Assembly (NCBI GenBank): GCA_045642025.1
Contig: JAZUIB010000063.1
Coordinates: 1-20,230, forward strand
DNA length: 20,230 nt
DNA from: Equadaptatus sp045642025
Lineage (GTDB): Bacteria; Synergistota; Synergistia; Synergistales; Synergistaceae
Direction of reading: 5' to 3'
Positions 8,384 through 15,664 of this stretch are shown here, one piece after another; positions within the stretch are counted from its first letter, which is position 1, and each line of letters opens with the position of its first letter. The notes below the pieces were generated by a model. That model did no database searches. It was not told where the DNA came from and worked only from the letters and a program-made list of their open reading frames with translations. A program made the position numbers and the translations under genes.

Positions 8384-8818
8384 TTATTTACGCTTCCTTT
8401 TGTCCTCGAAAACTTTACGCAATGCTGCACAGTCAAGCGCAGCTGTTCCTGAAATAAGTACAGGATCAAGAATTGTGTTTGCTTTTGCGACTGCGGAAAT
8501 AACGTCTATTGTCGCGCCTGTCGTCTGGAAAAATGCGGTATAAATCGCTTCTGCTCCAGCGATAGTTCCTACAACCACACAAGCGGCAACCATATTTTTA
8601 ACCCAGCCTGTGAGTTCTCCGCCAATCATAATTGCAACACCGGCGGCGAAAAACGCTGCGATAGCAATATACTTCGCAGCACCTTGAAGTGTTTCGGTAA
8701 AGGTTTTCAGCGAGGTTATATACTGAAGGTTGCTAGGACTACTTGCAAACGCGGCTGACGCGCTTGCTGTTGCTGCGAAAAATGCCCCAAATAATACTGT
8801 TCTTACTGTTTTTCTCAT
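8384..8818 (-). CDS. trbC: VirB2/TrbC pilin precursor
   Basis: This is the major pilin precursor, 144 residues. The signal peptide is cleaved probably after AAFA (residue 25). Two hydrophobic segments at about 49-67 and 74-97 flank a short GGELTGW turn typical of TrbC/VirB2. A polar C-terminal tail of about 45 residues ends in DKRKRK. RP4 TrbC is of similar size and is shortened at its C-terminus before TraF joins the ends into a circle. The tail here and the TraF-type peptidase in the same operon suggest the same processing (inference). GGAGAG precedes the ATG. The gene lies between the VirB4 gene and virB8. Confidence 0.93.
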   Translation of the reverse strand: MRKTVRTVLFGAFFAATASASAAFASSPSNLQYITSLKTFTETLQGAAKYIAIAAFFAAGVAIMIGGELTGWVKNMVAACVVVGTIAGAEAIYTAFFQTTGATIDVISAVAKANTILDPVLISGTAALDCAALRKVFEDKRKRK

Positions 8819-8866
8819 TGATTTAGTCTCTCCTTTGTTTGATTGATTGCGATTTTAAAAATAGTT

Positions 8867-11668
8867 TTATTTTTTGCGGTACATTTGAGCCAAATATTCT
8901 CCCCAGTCTGGCAGACCCCTTTCTTTTGCAAGATACTCGGCAGGCCAAAGTCTGCCATAGCGTTTTTTGTATTGTTTAACCAATTTCAGGTCTTCTTTGC
9001 CGGCTGCGCCAACAAATGACAGTTGGACGGGACCTAAATTGAGGTTAAATTTACGCTTTCCTTCCGGAGATATGTAGAAATATTCGCGTTTCGGTATTGC
9101 GGTCGCTATGGCGTCTGTTTCAGCTTCGGTAAGCATAAGACGCCCGACGTAAAGCGGCTGCATCGCTTCACTATTCGCTTCAGGGTTCGCCAGCATAATG
9201 CGCGTTGGGCAGCTTTCAAGAATATCGTTCGCTATTTCACTTTTAAGCACTTGGGAGAGCGACTGTGTAGCCAAAACTACGGCACAGTTTGCTTTACGCA
9301 AAACGCGCAGCCATTCTGCAAGCTGTCTGCTGAATTCCTTGCTTGCAAGTGCTATCCAGGCTTCATCAATGACAATAAGAGAAGCGCGCCCGTCGAGTCG
9401 TTTTTGAATCTCATGGAAAAGATACAGTAATACCGGCGTCGTTACCTGGTTACCCATTGTCATAAGATGATCCAGTTCAAAACATGTATATCTTGAATAT
9501 TTAATATTGGTCTGTGTTCCGTCGAGATATTTGCCATATGTGCCTCCGGTAACAAACGGCGCAAGCGCATTTTTAAGATCTTCGTCCTGTAGGTTGACCT
9601 GGAAATAGGTTAATGATCTTTCGCTTGAACTGTGCGTACCAGACGCCATATCTCTGAGCGCACGGTTAATTTCTTTGCGTTTTGTTGGGTTGATTTCCCC
9701 TTCGTTTATAAGCACAAGGTTTTCGATATAATTCGCTGCCCACGCTATATCTTCATCTGTTTCAAGCGCGGAAAGCGGACAAAGTTCCATGGGCTGCTCC
9801 CCATCTTCGTCACCTCCAAGTTCATAGTGGCACGAATCCTCTATTGCGGAAATAAGCGGGTACATTGAACGCCCCTTGTCGAAGACAAAAACCTGACAAT
9901 TTGCACCCGCTTCTTTTTGCGAATAACGATCAAATTGCGCCACAAGTTCGGCAAGCAGGGTTGATTTACCGCTTCCAGTGGGACCGAGTATAAGCGTATG
10001 TCCAATATCACTTGAATGTATGTTAAATCTGAACGGGTTATTCCCTGTTGAGGACACCTGCATAAGACATGGTGAATTTTTCGGATAAAAACTGCAAGGA
10101 TTGTTTTTAAGCCCCGGCCATGCTGATGATAGCATAAGGAAATGTGATAAATTGACTGTATTTACAATCGGTCTGCGGCAATTTCTATGCGTATCACCTG
10201 GCAGGGAGCCGCGAAACGCTTCAAGCGTATTACGTCCTTCAACCCTGGTTCCAAACAAACATTCTTGAAGTACGCGGCACACAGTGTGAGCTTTTTCCTC
10301 TACAGTAGTATAGTTAAGATCTCTTACAATAATTACAGAAGTAAAATGTCCGTATGAAACTCCTCCAGCTTGAAGTTCTGCAATTGCGTCATTAACGTCC
10401 TCTGTTTGTGTTACGGCATCTTTGTCTACCCTTGTTGTTTCGCGACCAAAGAGTTGGGACAACATTGATACTTGACGCTGCCGCCATTTTTTCTGTTCTT
10501 TAGTCATAAGGGTATAAGCTTCCCTAAAATCCATAGGAATAAATCGAGAGCTCCAGCGATATTCAAAGGGCAGCTGACCAAGGTACAAAAGCATGCTTGG
10601 TACTGATTCGCGAGGGAAACCGTCTAAGGCAATAACTTTTATATATTCATTATTAAACATGAATGGCTCGCCATTCTCTATTTCACACGCAAAAAGTGTA
10701 TCCAGTGACCATGGGACTTCCGGTATTGGTGAAGTGCTCTCTTTACCAGTGATACAGAGCTTAATAGCATTAAGCAATTTATCTACACGAAGTGGCTTGA
10801 CATTAAAATTTACGCTGAAAGAATTTGTAAAATCATCAATAGCAGCTTCAAACCGTCTTAATTGCTCATCTGTAATTGGCAAATGTTCTTTTGTAGGCTG
10901 CACTACATCTTTGTTTTTTTTGAAAAGCTGTGTTATTGCTTGTATTTTTGCTCCGGCACTTGCCGCTTTGTCGGCAACTTTATCCGTAGCGTCCAGAGGC
11001 TGCCATGCGATAAAACAGAAAAGGCGAGTTTCAAAATGTGCGCCGTCCCGTTCGTGCAACTGACGACGTTCGTCGTCCATCGCTTTTGTTACTATCTCAG
11101 AGAAATTTCCGGTTGGATAAGCAGGCGCCGGAACTCTGATCGTTTCAAAATGAAGCGTATAGCCTCCGCCAATACTTGATAAGGAAACGGCTGCACGCTG
11201 GCTTACTATGGCGCACTGTTTTTGTGTCGCTGTTGTCAAATCATCACCGGTATACTCAAAACCGGAAAGCAAAGAGCCGTCTTTTAACAATATTATTGAG
11301 GGGGTAATGAGAGCACCATAAGGCAATAGTCCCGCACACGACTTTACAAGCCCCCCTGATGAAAAATCTTCCCCATCTGCCGCGTATGCGCAGGCAGGAT
11401 ACCATGCTTTGTTTTTCATTGACGCATAAAACACCTTCCTTGCAAGTGGATCTAATTTCCCAAGCTTGACCAAAAAAATCTGTCCAATCAACCATACTAT
11501 TCCCGCTATCGGCAAGCTGTAAAAGTTGCCATCCATAAGACCAAGAGGACCGGCAATAAGACAGACAAATAAAATAAGCAGAATAGACAATTCTCGATCG
11601 CAGCCAAGTATAAGCTGCGGACGAATAAGAGATGTATGGATAGGTGCTGCGTACAGGTCTTCGCTCAT
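8867..11668 (-). CDS. trbE: VirB3-VirB4 fusion, T4SS ATPase (TrbD-TrbE type)
   Basis: This large T4SS ATPase is 933 residues. Residues 1 to about 95 resemble VirB3/TrbD: IHTSLIRPQLILGCDRELS, then two spans at about 27-45 and 50-68, then LGKLDPLARKVF. The rest is VirB4/CagE: Walker A GPTGSGKS (562-569), Walker B LIVIDEAW with Asp768-Glu769, and ATQSLSQ soon after. No separate virB3 gene is present, and such fusions are known in other systems. It is the first gene of the left operon. The ATG is preceded by AAGGGG, and the transcript leader from the promoter at 11706-11734 would be about 30 bases. It energises pilus assembly and substrate transfer with VirB11 and VirD4. Confidence 0.96.
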   Translation of the reverse strand: MSEDLYAAPIHTSLIRPQLILGCDRELSILLILFVCLIAGPLGLMDGNFYSLPIAGIVWLIGQIFLVKLGKLDPLARKVFYASMKNKAWYPACAYAADGEDFSSGGLVKSCAGLLPYGALITPSIILLKDGSLLSGFEYTGDDLTTATQKQCAIVSQRAAVSLSSIGGGYTLHFETIRVPAPAYPTGNFSEIVTKAMDDERRQLHERDGAHFETRLFCFIAWQPLDATDKVADKAASAGAKIQAITQLFKKNKDVVQPTKEHLPITDEQLRRFEAAIDDFTNSFSVNFNVKPLRVDKLLNAIKLCITGKESTSPIPEVPWSLDTLFACEIENGEPFMFNNEYIKVIALDGFPRESVPSMLLYLGQLPFEYRWSSRFIPMDFREAYTLMTKEQKKWRQRQVSMLSQLFGRETTRVDKDAVTQTEDVNDAIAELQAGGVSYGHFTSVIIVRDLNYTTVEEKAHTVCRVLQECLFGTRVEGRNTLEAFRGSLPGDTHRNCRRPIVNTVNLSHFLMLSSAWPGLKNNPCSFYPKNSPCLMQVSSTGNNPFRFNIHSSDIGHTLILGPTGSGKSTLLAELVAQFDRYSQKEAGANCQVFVFDKGRSMYPLISAIEDSCHYELGGDEDGEQPMELCPLSALETDEDIAWAANYIENLVLINEGEINPTKRKEINRALRDMASGTHSSSERSLTYFQVNLQDEDLKNALAPFVTGGTYGKYLDGTQTNIKYSRYTCFELDHLMTMGNQVTTPVLLYLFHEIQKRLDGRASLIVIDEAWIALASKEFSRQLAEWLRVLRKANCAVVLATQSLSQVLKSEIANDILESCPTRIMLANPEANSEAMQPLYVGRLMLTEAETDAIATAIPKREYFYISPEGKRKFNLNLGPVQLSFVGAAGKEDLKLVKQYKKRYGRLWPAEYLAKERGLPDWGEYLAQMYRKK

Positions 11669-11705
11669 AAATACAGGCCCCTTGCTGTTATTATTTTATG
11701 GGCAG

Positions 11706-11734
11706 ATTATATATTGTATTGAGTATAATGTCAA
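11706..11734 (-). promoter_or_regulatory. Sigma-70 promoter of the virB4-traF operon
   Basis: On the minus strand, TTGACA (11729-11734) and TATAAT (11706-11711) are separated by exactly 17 bases. Both boxes match the consensus fully. The predicted transcript starts near 11699, about 30 bases before the virB3-virB4 start. Confidence 0.85.
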
Positions 11735-11791
11735 TTAAAATAAACATTAAATTATATATATAAGAAAATATTTATTTGAACATTTTAATCA

Positions 11792-11820
11792 TTGACAACG
11801 TACGTACAATGTTTTATAAT
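11792..11820 (+). promoter_or_regulatory. Sigma-70 promoter of the toxin-antitoxin operon with palindromic spacer
   Basis: TTGACA (11792-11797) and TATAAT (11815-11820) are 17 bases apart, a full consensus promoter ending about 34 bases before the antitoxin start. The palindrome ACGTACGT (11798-11805) lies directly after the -35 box. CAATGT (11807-11812) and ACATTG (11827-11832) form an inverted pair around the -10 box. Such sites are candidate operators for the ribbon-helix-helix antitoxin, as in other autoregulated modules. The regulatory role is inference. Confidence 0.8.
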
Positions 11821-11853
11821 ACACATACATTGATATAATAGGAGGCGATACAA

Positions 11854-12129
11854 ATGGCACAGACGATGTTAGGTATTCGCATGGATGCAGGGCTAAAAAA
11901 CGATTTTGAGCGTTTTTGCAAAGATGCCGGAATGACTATGTCAACCGCGGTAAATATTTTCGCGAAAAAAGTAGTGATGGAGTCGCGTATTCCTTTCGAA
12001 ATCGCTGTAGAAAAACCCAACGGCAATACACTGAATGCCATTAGAGAAGTAGATTTGATGGAAAAAAATCCGCAACTCTACAAAAGCTACAAGACTGCAG
12101 AAGAAATGATGCAAGACATTTTGGATTAG
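11854..12129 (+). CDS. dinJ: RelB/DinJ-family antitoxin
   Basis: This antitoxin of a type II module is 91 residues. The N-terminal ribbon-helix-helix fits DinJ: TMLGIRMDAGLKNDFERFCK, then GMTMSTAVNIFAKKVV (about 4-42) and RIPFEI. The C-terminal half has the acidic helical toxin-binding region. GGAGG lies 9 bases before the ATG. The stop is 4 bases before the toxin start. It should neutralise the YafQ-type toxin and repress the shared promoter upstream. The toxin partner makes DinJ a better match than other RelB members. Confidence 0.92.
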   Translation: MAQTMLGIRMDAGLKNDFERFCKDAGMTMSTAVNIFAKKVVMESRIPFEIAVEKPNGNTLNAIREVDLMEKNPQLYKSYKTAEEMMQDILD

Positions 12130-12133
12130 AAAA

Positions 12134-12406
12134 ATGTACGATATCATACCTACCCAACAGTTTAAGAAAGATGTTTTAAAACTTAAAAAGCGAGGATATG
12201 ACATATCTTTGGCAATAGAAGTAATTAATCTTATCGCAACAGGGATTGAATTACCCCGAAAGAACAAGGATCACAAACTTAAAGGAGAGTATAAGAACTG
12301 CAGGGAGTGTCATATTGCGCCGGATTGGTTGTTGATATACCAAATAAGCAATCAGAATGTAATCTTGTATTTAATGCGTACAGGCACGCATAGTGATTTG
12401 TATTAA
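12134..12406 (+). CDS. yafQ: YafQ-family mRNA interferase toxin
   Basis: This RelE-superfamily toxin is 90 residues. In the family, YafQ cleaves ribosome-bound mRNA. The family pattern is intact: DHKLKGEYKNCRECHIAPDW with His47, His60, Asp64 and Trp65, then LIYQ and the C-terminal RTGTHSDLY with His86 and Tyr90. The key positions line up with catalytic residues known for E. coli YafQ, so the toxin is probably active. It is translated from an ATG 4 bases after the antitoxin stop, which ensures co-expression. Confidence 0.92.
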   Translation: MYDIIPTQQFKKDVLKLKKRGYDISLAIEVINLIATGIELPRKNKDHKLKGEYKNCRECHIAPDWLLIYQISNQNVILYLMRTGTHSDLY

Positions 12407-12428
12407 CACAAAAGGGAGGAAATATGAC

Positions 12429-12662
12429 ATGTATGACTTTGACGGCTTTGAGCGCAGGGAAATGGCGTTGCAGGTGAACTCTTTGGAGTGTGGGGATAAT
12501 ATTCGCGCCCTTATGGCGGAAGAAGCTAAAACTTGTCCCAATGCACAAAGAATTGAAGAAATAAAAGCTGAAGGAAGAAGATTATGGCAAGAAAAACAGG
12601 AAATATACAGCGGCAATATTGAGGTTCAGCAAAGGCTTGCCGATAAAGGATTCCGGCGCTGA
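12429..12662 (+). CDS. Small helical protein upstream of a zeta-type toxin, candidate antitoxin
   Basis: This 77-residue protein begins MYDFDGFERREMAL. Residues about 8-72 are rich in Glu, Arg, Lys and Ala and predict helices, with no signal peptide or membrane span. The start at 12429 is chosen because GGGAGG lies about 10 bases upstream. A more upstream ATG at 12393 lies inside the toxin gene. The zeta-type gene starts 7 bases after its stop. Position and size fit an epsilon-like antitoxin (about 90 residues in the classical module), but I see no convincing sequence match to epsilon or PezA, so the role is inferred from context. Confidence 0.75.
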   Translation: MYDFDGFERREMALQVNSLECGDNIRALMAEEAKTCPNAQRIEEIKAEGRRLWQEKQEIYSGNIEVQQRLADKGFRR

Positions 12663-12669
12663 TCGGCAA

Positions 12670-13569
12670 ATGGATAACAAATATAATATATATCGTTTAT
12701 CTGAAAAATCGCATATTGAGACATTTAAGAAATTGTCTCAATACTTAAGCGACACGACAGTAGAACATAATAATCCCAAAATACTTATCATTTCGGGGCA
12801 GCCGGGCGCAGGAAAAACAGCATTGTCGGACACATTAAAACCTATAATTTTTAAACATGCGGCAGACGTAGCTTCAATCAATGGCGATGATTACAGGGAA
12901 ATACACCCGCAATGCAGGGAAATATTTCTTACGCACGACAAAGAATATGCGCAATATACCGACCCTGACGCAAGGCTTTGGACAAAAGAACTGCTGCAAT
13001 GGGCAACCGATAACAAAAGAAACATAATCTTTGAAAGCACCCTGCGAAACAGAGAACCGATAAACACAACAATCAGGGAAATTAAAGCAAAAGGCTATGA
13101 GGTACATATTGCGCTGCTGGCAGTACCAAAAGAAATTTCAAGAACCAACATTGTGCTGCGTTATGAAAACGCGAAAGCAAATCCGGATGCGATAGCGCGG
13201 TGGACAAGTTTTGAGGCTCATGAAGAAGCGTACAAAAATATCCCGAACACAATAGATTACCTCGAAAGAAACAACAACTGCATAGACAGCATAAGGATTT
13301 TGGAACCATTATCGTCGCCGGAAAAGACGGAGAAAATCCTCAATGAGGTTTACAATAGCACGGCAAACTCCGGCAATTTTGCAAAACAACACTTGTTGCG
13401 CAGCAGAATTAAGAAGCTTACAACAGAAGAAAAAATCAGTTTGATTTCGAAGCAGAAAAAAATCCTTGAACTTATGGCGCAAAGAAATGCTCCGGTAAAG
13501 GAAATAAACGAAATACAAGCGTTTTTCTGTGGGAGGATACTTGAACGGGAATATAGTTTTGAAAGATAG
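12670..13569 (+). CDS. Zeta/PezT-family toxin (UDP-N-acetylglucosamine kinase family)
   Basis: This 299-residue P-loop kinase-like toxin belongs to a family that phosphorylates UDP-N-acetylglucosamine and poisons peptidoglycan synthesis. Walker A is GQPGAGKT (43-50). NGDDYREIHP (71-80) carries the family's catalytic Asp, and IIFESTLRNRE (119-129) follows. A later arginine-containing stretch RTNIVLRYENAK (158-169) fits the nucleotide-binding lid. The last about 65 residues are helical and charged beyond the core. The ATG at 12670 follows the upstream stop by 7 bases, and no strong ribosome binding site is visible, so translation is probably coupled. An in-frame ATG at 12619 lies within the upstream gene and is less likely. 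Confidence 0.88.
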   Translation: MDNKYNIYRLSEKSHIETFKKLSQYLSDTTVEHNNPKILIISGQPGAGKTALSDTLKPIIFKHAADVASINGDDYREIHPQCREIFLTHDKEYAQYTDPDARLWTKELLQWATDNKRNIIFESTLRNREPINTTIREIKAKGYEVHIALLAVPKEISRTNIVLRYENAKANPDAIARWTSFEAHEEAYKNIPNTIDYLERNNNCIDSIRILEPLSSPEKTEKILNEVYNSTANSGNFAKQHLLRSRIKKLTTEEKISLISKQKKILELMAQRNAPVKEINEIQAFFCGRILEREYSFER

Positions 13570-13650
13570 CACAAAGTTTTTGAAATAAAACATATTTGTA
13601 GAGCACCTGTTAAAGGGTCGTAAAAAATAGAATATCAGGAGGAAAAGAAC

Positions 13651-13881
13651 ATGAACAAAAACATCATCATTGCAATACTCGCAGCAGCACTCATCATCGT
13701 TGGCGGCACAGCGTTTTATAACATTAACCAGCAGAAAGCCGAAACCGCCCGTATCGTTCAGCTTATGGAAGAAGAAAAAGCCGCAAGAGAAAAGAAAGAA
13801 GCAGAAGAACGCGCGGAAGCAAAAAAACAAAAAGAACTTGCGAAAAAAAGCATTGAACATGCTGTTAATTATAAGTGGTAG
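13651..13881 (+). CDS. Small single-span membrane protein with VirB5-like C-terminus, candidate entry-exclusion protein
   Basis: This 76-residue protein has an N-terminal hydrophobic segment (about residues 4-24, no lipobox Cys). A highly charged Glu/Lys/Arg helix (about 34-68) probably forms a coiled coil. It ends EHAVNYKW. The last six residues, AVNYKW, are identical to the end of VirB5 encoded on the opposite strand. AGGAGG lies about 7 bases before the ATG. It follows the zeta toxin gene by 81 bases and ends 14 bases before a terminator. A small membrane protein near trbJ/trbL recalls TrbK entry-exclusion factors, but there is no sequence proof, and the function is unknown. Confidence 0.8.
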   Translation: MNKNIIIAILAAALIIVGGTAFYNINQQKAETARIVQLMEEEKAAREKKEAEERAEAKKQKELAKKSIEHAVNYKW

Positions 13882-13895
13882 CAAGTAAAAAATTC

Positions 13896-13927
13896 AAGAG
13901 ACCGGTTAACCGCCGGTCTCTTTATTA
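13896..13927. terminator. Bidirectional rho-independent terminator
   Basis: The 10-bp perfect stem AAGAGACCGG / CCGGTCTCTT has a 7-base loop. T-rich sequence follows on the plus strand (TTTATTATTA), and on the minus strand the stem is followed by GAATTTTTTAC. It separates the plus-strand toxin island from the convergent minus-strand T4SS operon. Its stem overlaps the last codons of the minus-strand 109-residue gene. Confidence 0.88.
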
Positions 13928-14235
13928 TTATGAAAATTAAGTAATACCATTGCAGCCAAAAGAGGCAAAAAAACTAGAAAACGCTGTAAGCTTGACAACA
14001 AATACCACCAACTGCAAAAACAATATACTGCTGTTGCCCCGATTATCACGCCCAAAATAATATAAAAAGTATTTTTTGCGCTCCATATTCTCCGACGCTC
14101 CTCTTTGTTGACCAACGAACCCAAAACCGTAACAAAACAACTTAAAAACGTCAGACCGATAGATGCCAGCGCTTCACAGCAGTATCTAACCGAAGAACGG
14201 ATATTATGGTGTTTTTGGTGGTGGAACGTGTCCAT
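13906..14235 (-). CDS. Small multi-span membrane protein downstream of virB6
   Basis: This 109-residue protein begins MDTFHHQKHH. It has hydrophobic stretches at about 18-42, 56-78 and 84-100 with a basic loop KEERRR between the first two, predicting two or three membrane spans. The start overlaps the virB6 3' end by 32 bases. The GGAGG 8 bases upstream is part of the last unit of the virB6 coding repeat. The stop overlaps the terminator stem. I do not recognise a family. As the last gene of the VirB11-VirB6 operon it may serve transfer or exclusion, by position only. Confidence 0.65.
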   Translation of the reverse strand: MDTFHHQKHHNIRSSVRYCCEALASIGLTFLSCFVTVLGSLVNKEERRRIWSAKNTFYIILGVIIGATAVYCFCSWWYLLSSLQRFLVFLPLLAAMVLLNFHNNKETGG

Positions 14236-15664
14236 TGCTGTTTCCTCCGTTTATAGTTGTATTGCCGACACTTTGAGACGGCGGCGGTACCTGTCCATTG
14301 CTGTTTCCTCCGTTTATAGTTGTGTTGCCGGCTGTTGGAGATGGCGACGGTACCTGTCCATTGCTGTTTCCTCCGTTTACAGTTGTATTGCCGGCACTTT
14401 GAGATGGCGGCGGTACCTGTCCATTGTTGTTTCCTCCGTTTACAGTTGTATTGCCGGCACTTTGAGATGGTGGCGGTACCTGTCCATTGTTGTTTCCTCC
14501 GTTTACAGTTGTATTGCCGGCACTTTGAGATGGTGGCGGTACAGCAGGTGGTGTTGATGTTGATGTATGTGAATTATTTTTTGTTCCGCCGATTTGATTA
14601 CCTTGCCCAGGATTGTTCTTTTGTCCGCCCTTGCTGTTTGATCCACTGCCACTTGTTAGATGCCTCGCAACAGAAATAAGGTTGTGATATGTTGCTGCCA
14701 TAAACGCGGCTGTGCCGGCTCCGTCTGCCCCCCCGCTCCCGCCGAACGGAGCGGAAATTGCCTGCGGCAATGTTTTAAACAGAAGATAAACGATAATAGC
14801 CATAAACACACAAGCCTGATTTATGGCAAAAACATCCGGCCAGTCAGTTGGAGTTGTAAAAAAAGTAATGTTGTACAGCATATCTTTTGTAATGTTAATA
14901 AGGAAACATATTACCATTACCTTTACGCAGCAGGCTAAAATATGCTTTATATTTGCTACGGCAATATCCCTCGTCCAGCTGCTACCTGCGAAACCGAGCG
15001 CAAAAATCGCAAACGCAATACTTACCTGCAATTCACACTGGGCAACTATAAGAGTAAAACAGGCTAAAACCATTGGAATAACTATTGCGATAGCTCCGAG
15101 CATTGTAGTGATAGTTGCTCCGATAAAACATACGCAATTATAAATCGCTTCTGTTGAAAACGCTAAAAACTTTAACTGCTCTTGTTTTATAAAGTCCTGC
15201 AAAAACTTGTACGGCATACCGGCAAAATCCAAACACAACTGGGAAATTTCAGCATAACTACCGTAATTACTTGGAACTATCCCGCAGATAGCCCTTGCTG
15301 ACTCTTTAATCCATGTTGTTGCTGAAGTAAGGAACGCATAGCCGACAGCCGCAACCACAAAAACCCTGCATATAGCTATACTCCACGCTTGTAAATCTGT
15401 TGCCTTACCTTCAAAATACAAGCTCCACATAGACCAGACAAATTGGCAGACCACTAATGCCATAAAGATTTTTTTGGCGGCTTCATGCAAACCATTCAGC
15501 GATTCAGAGTTATCAATAGCTGTTTGCAGCTGTGTTACAAAACTGCCTATAATCTGACTTTTTCCTGATTCAGCAAAGCAGGGGGCAATGTCGAGGCAGC
15601 AAAAAAGTCCGGCAAGCAGCAGCAGTAAAAATACTTTGTGTTTACCATTTATAATTGACTGCAT
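14204..15664 (-). CDS. trbL: VirB6/TrbL polytopic T4SS protein with repeat tail
   Basis: This inner-membrane channel platform subunit is about 486 residues. An N-terminal signal-like hydrophobic segment (about 11-31) is followed by several spans between about 60 and 310. These include ITTMLGAIAIVIPMVLACFTLIVAQ and the TrbL-like FALGFAGSSWTRDIAVANIKHI. A soluble Gly/Ser/Asn region then leads into five 21-residue repeats rich in Pro, Gly and Asn, ending VPPPKTP. The start overlaps virB5: ATG at 15664 has AAGGAG about 10 bases upstream, while a GTG at 15670 is possible with tighter spacing. The hydrophobic core is of usual type. The repetitive tail is probably a flexible exposed region. Confidence 0.92.
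   Translation of the reverse strand: MQSIINGKHKVFLLLLLAGLFCCLDIAPCFAESGKSQIIGSFVTQLQTAIDNSESLNGLHEAAKKIFMALVVCQFVWSMWSLYFEGKATDLQAWSIAICRVFVVAAVGYAFLTSATTWIKESARAICGIVPSNYGSYAEISQLCLDFAGMPYKFLQDFIKQEQLKFLAFSTEAIYNCVCFIGATITTMLGAIAIVIPMVLACFTLIVAQCELQVSIAFAIFALGFAGSSWTRDIAVANIKHILACCVKVMVICFLINITKDMLYNITFFTTPTDWPDVFAINQACVFMAIIVYLLFKTLPQAISAPFGGSGGADGAGTAAFMAATYHNLISVARHLTSGSGSNSKGGQKNNPGQGNQIGGTKNNSHTSTSTPPAVPPPSQSAGNTTVNGGNNNGQVPPPSQSAGNTTVNGGNNNGQVPPPSQSAGNTTVNGGNSNGQVPSPSPTAGNTTINGGNSNGQVPPPSQSVGNTTINGGNSNGHVPPPKTP
14216..14530 (-). repeat. Five tandem 63-bp coding repeats in the virB6 3' end
   Basis: There are five head-to-tail units of exactly 63 bases (21 codons, consensus SQSAGNTTVNGGNNNGQVPPP without its final residue variation). 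Each unit contains GGAGGAAACA(A/G)CAATGG, that is, a Shine-Dalgarno sequence 8 bases before an ATG in another frame. Units differ by a few substitutions and no indels. It is not a CRISPR array, because there are no unique spacers and the array is entirely in frame. Confidence 0.93.

Noticed and set aside
10593..11063. Plus-strand frame of 156 codons
   Set aside because: It lies wholly within virB4 on the opposite strand and has no family features.
11898..13569. Insertion sequence or transposon boundaries around the toxin island
   Set aside because: No transposase, terminal inverted repeats or target duplications could be seen at either side.
13570..13650. Separate promoter for the 76-residue membrane protein
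   Set aside because: TTGTAG and an A-rich stretch are present, but spacing and match are poor. Read-through from the toxin operon is equally possible.
13309..13884. Minus-strand frame of 191 codons rich in Phe and Cys
   Set aside because: It is antisense to the zeta toxin and the 76-residue gene, both with good starts and motifs. Its composition is the mirror of Lys/Glu-rich codons.
14216..14530. Tandem array that could suggest CRISPR or iterons
   Set aside because: Units are contiguous 63-bp in-frame coding repeats of virB6 with no unique spacers.
14105..14679. Plus-strand repetitive frames across the virB6 repeat (SIAVSSVYSC-type repeats)
   Set aside because: They are the reverse complement of the in-frame virB6 repeat and have no ribosome binding site.
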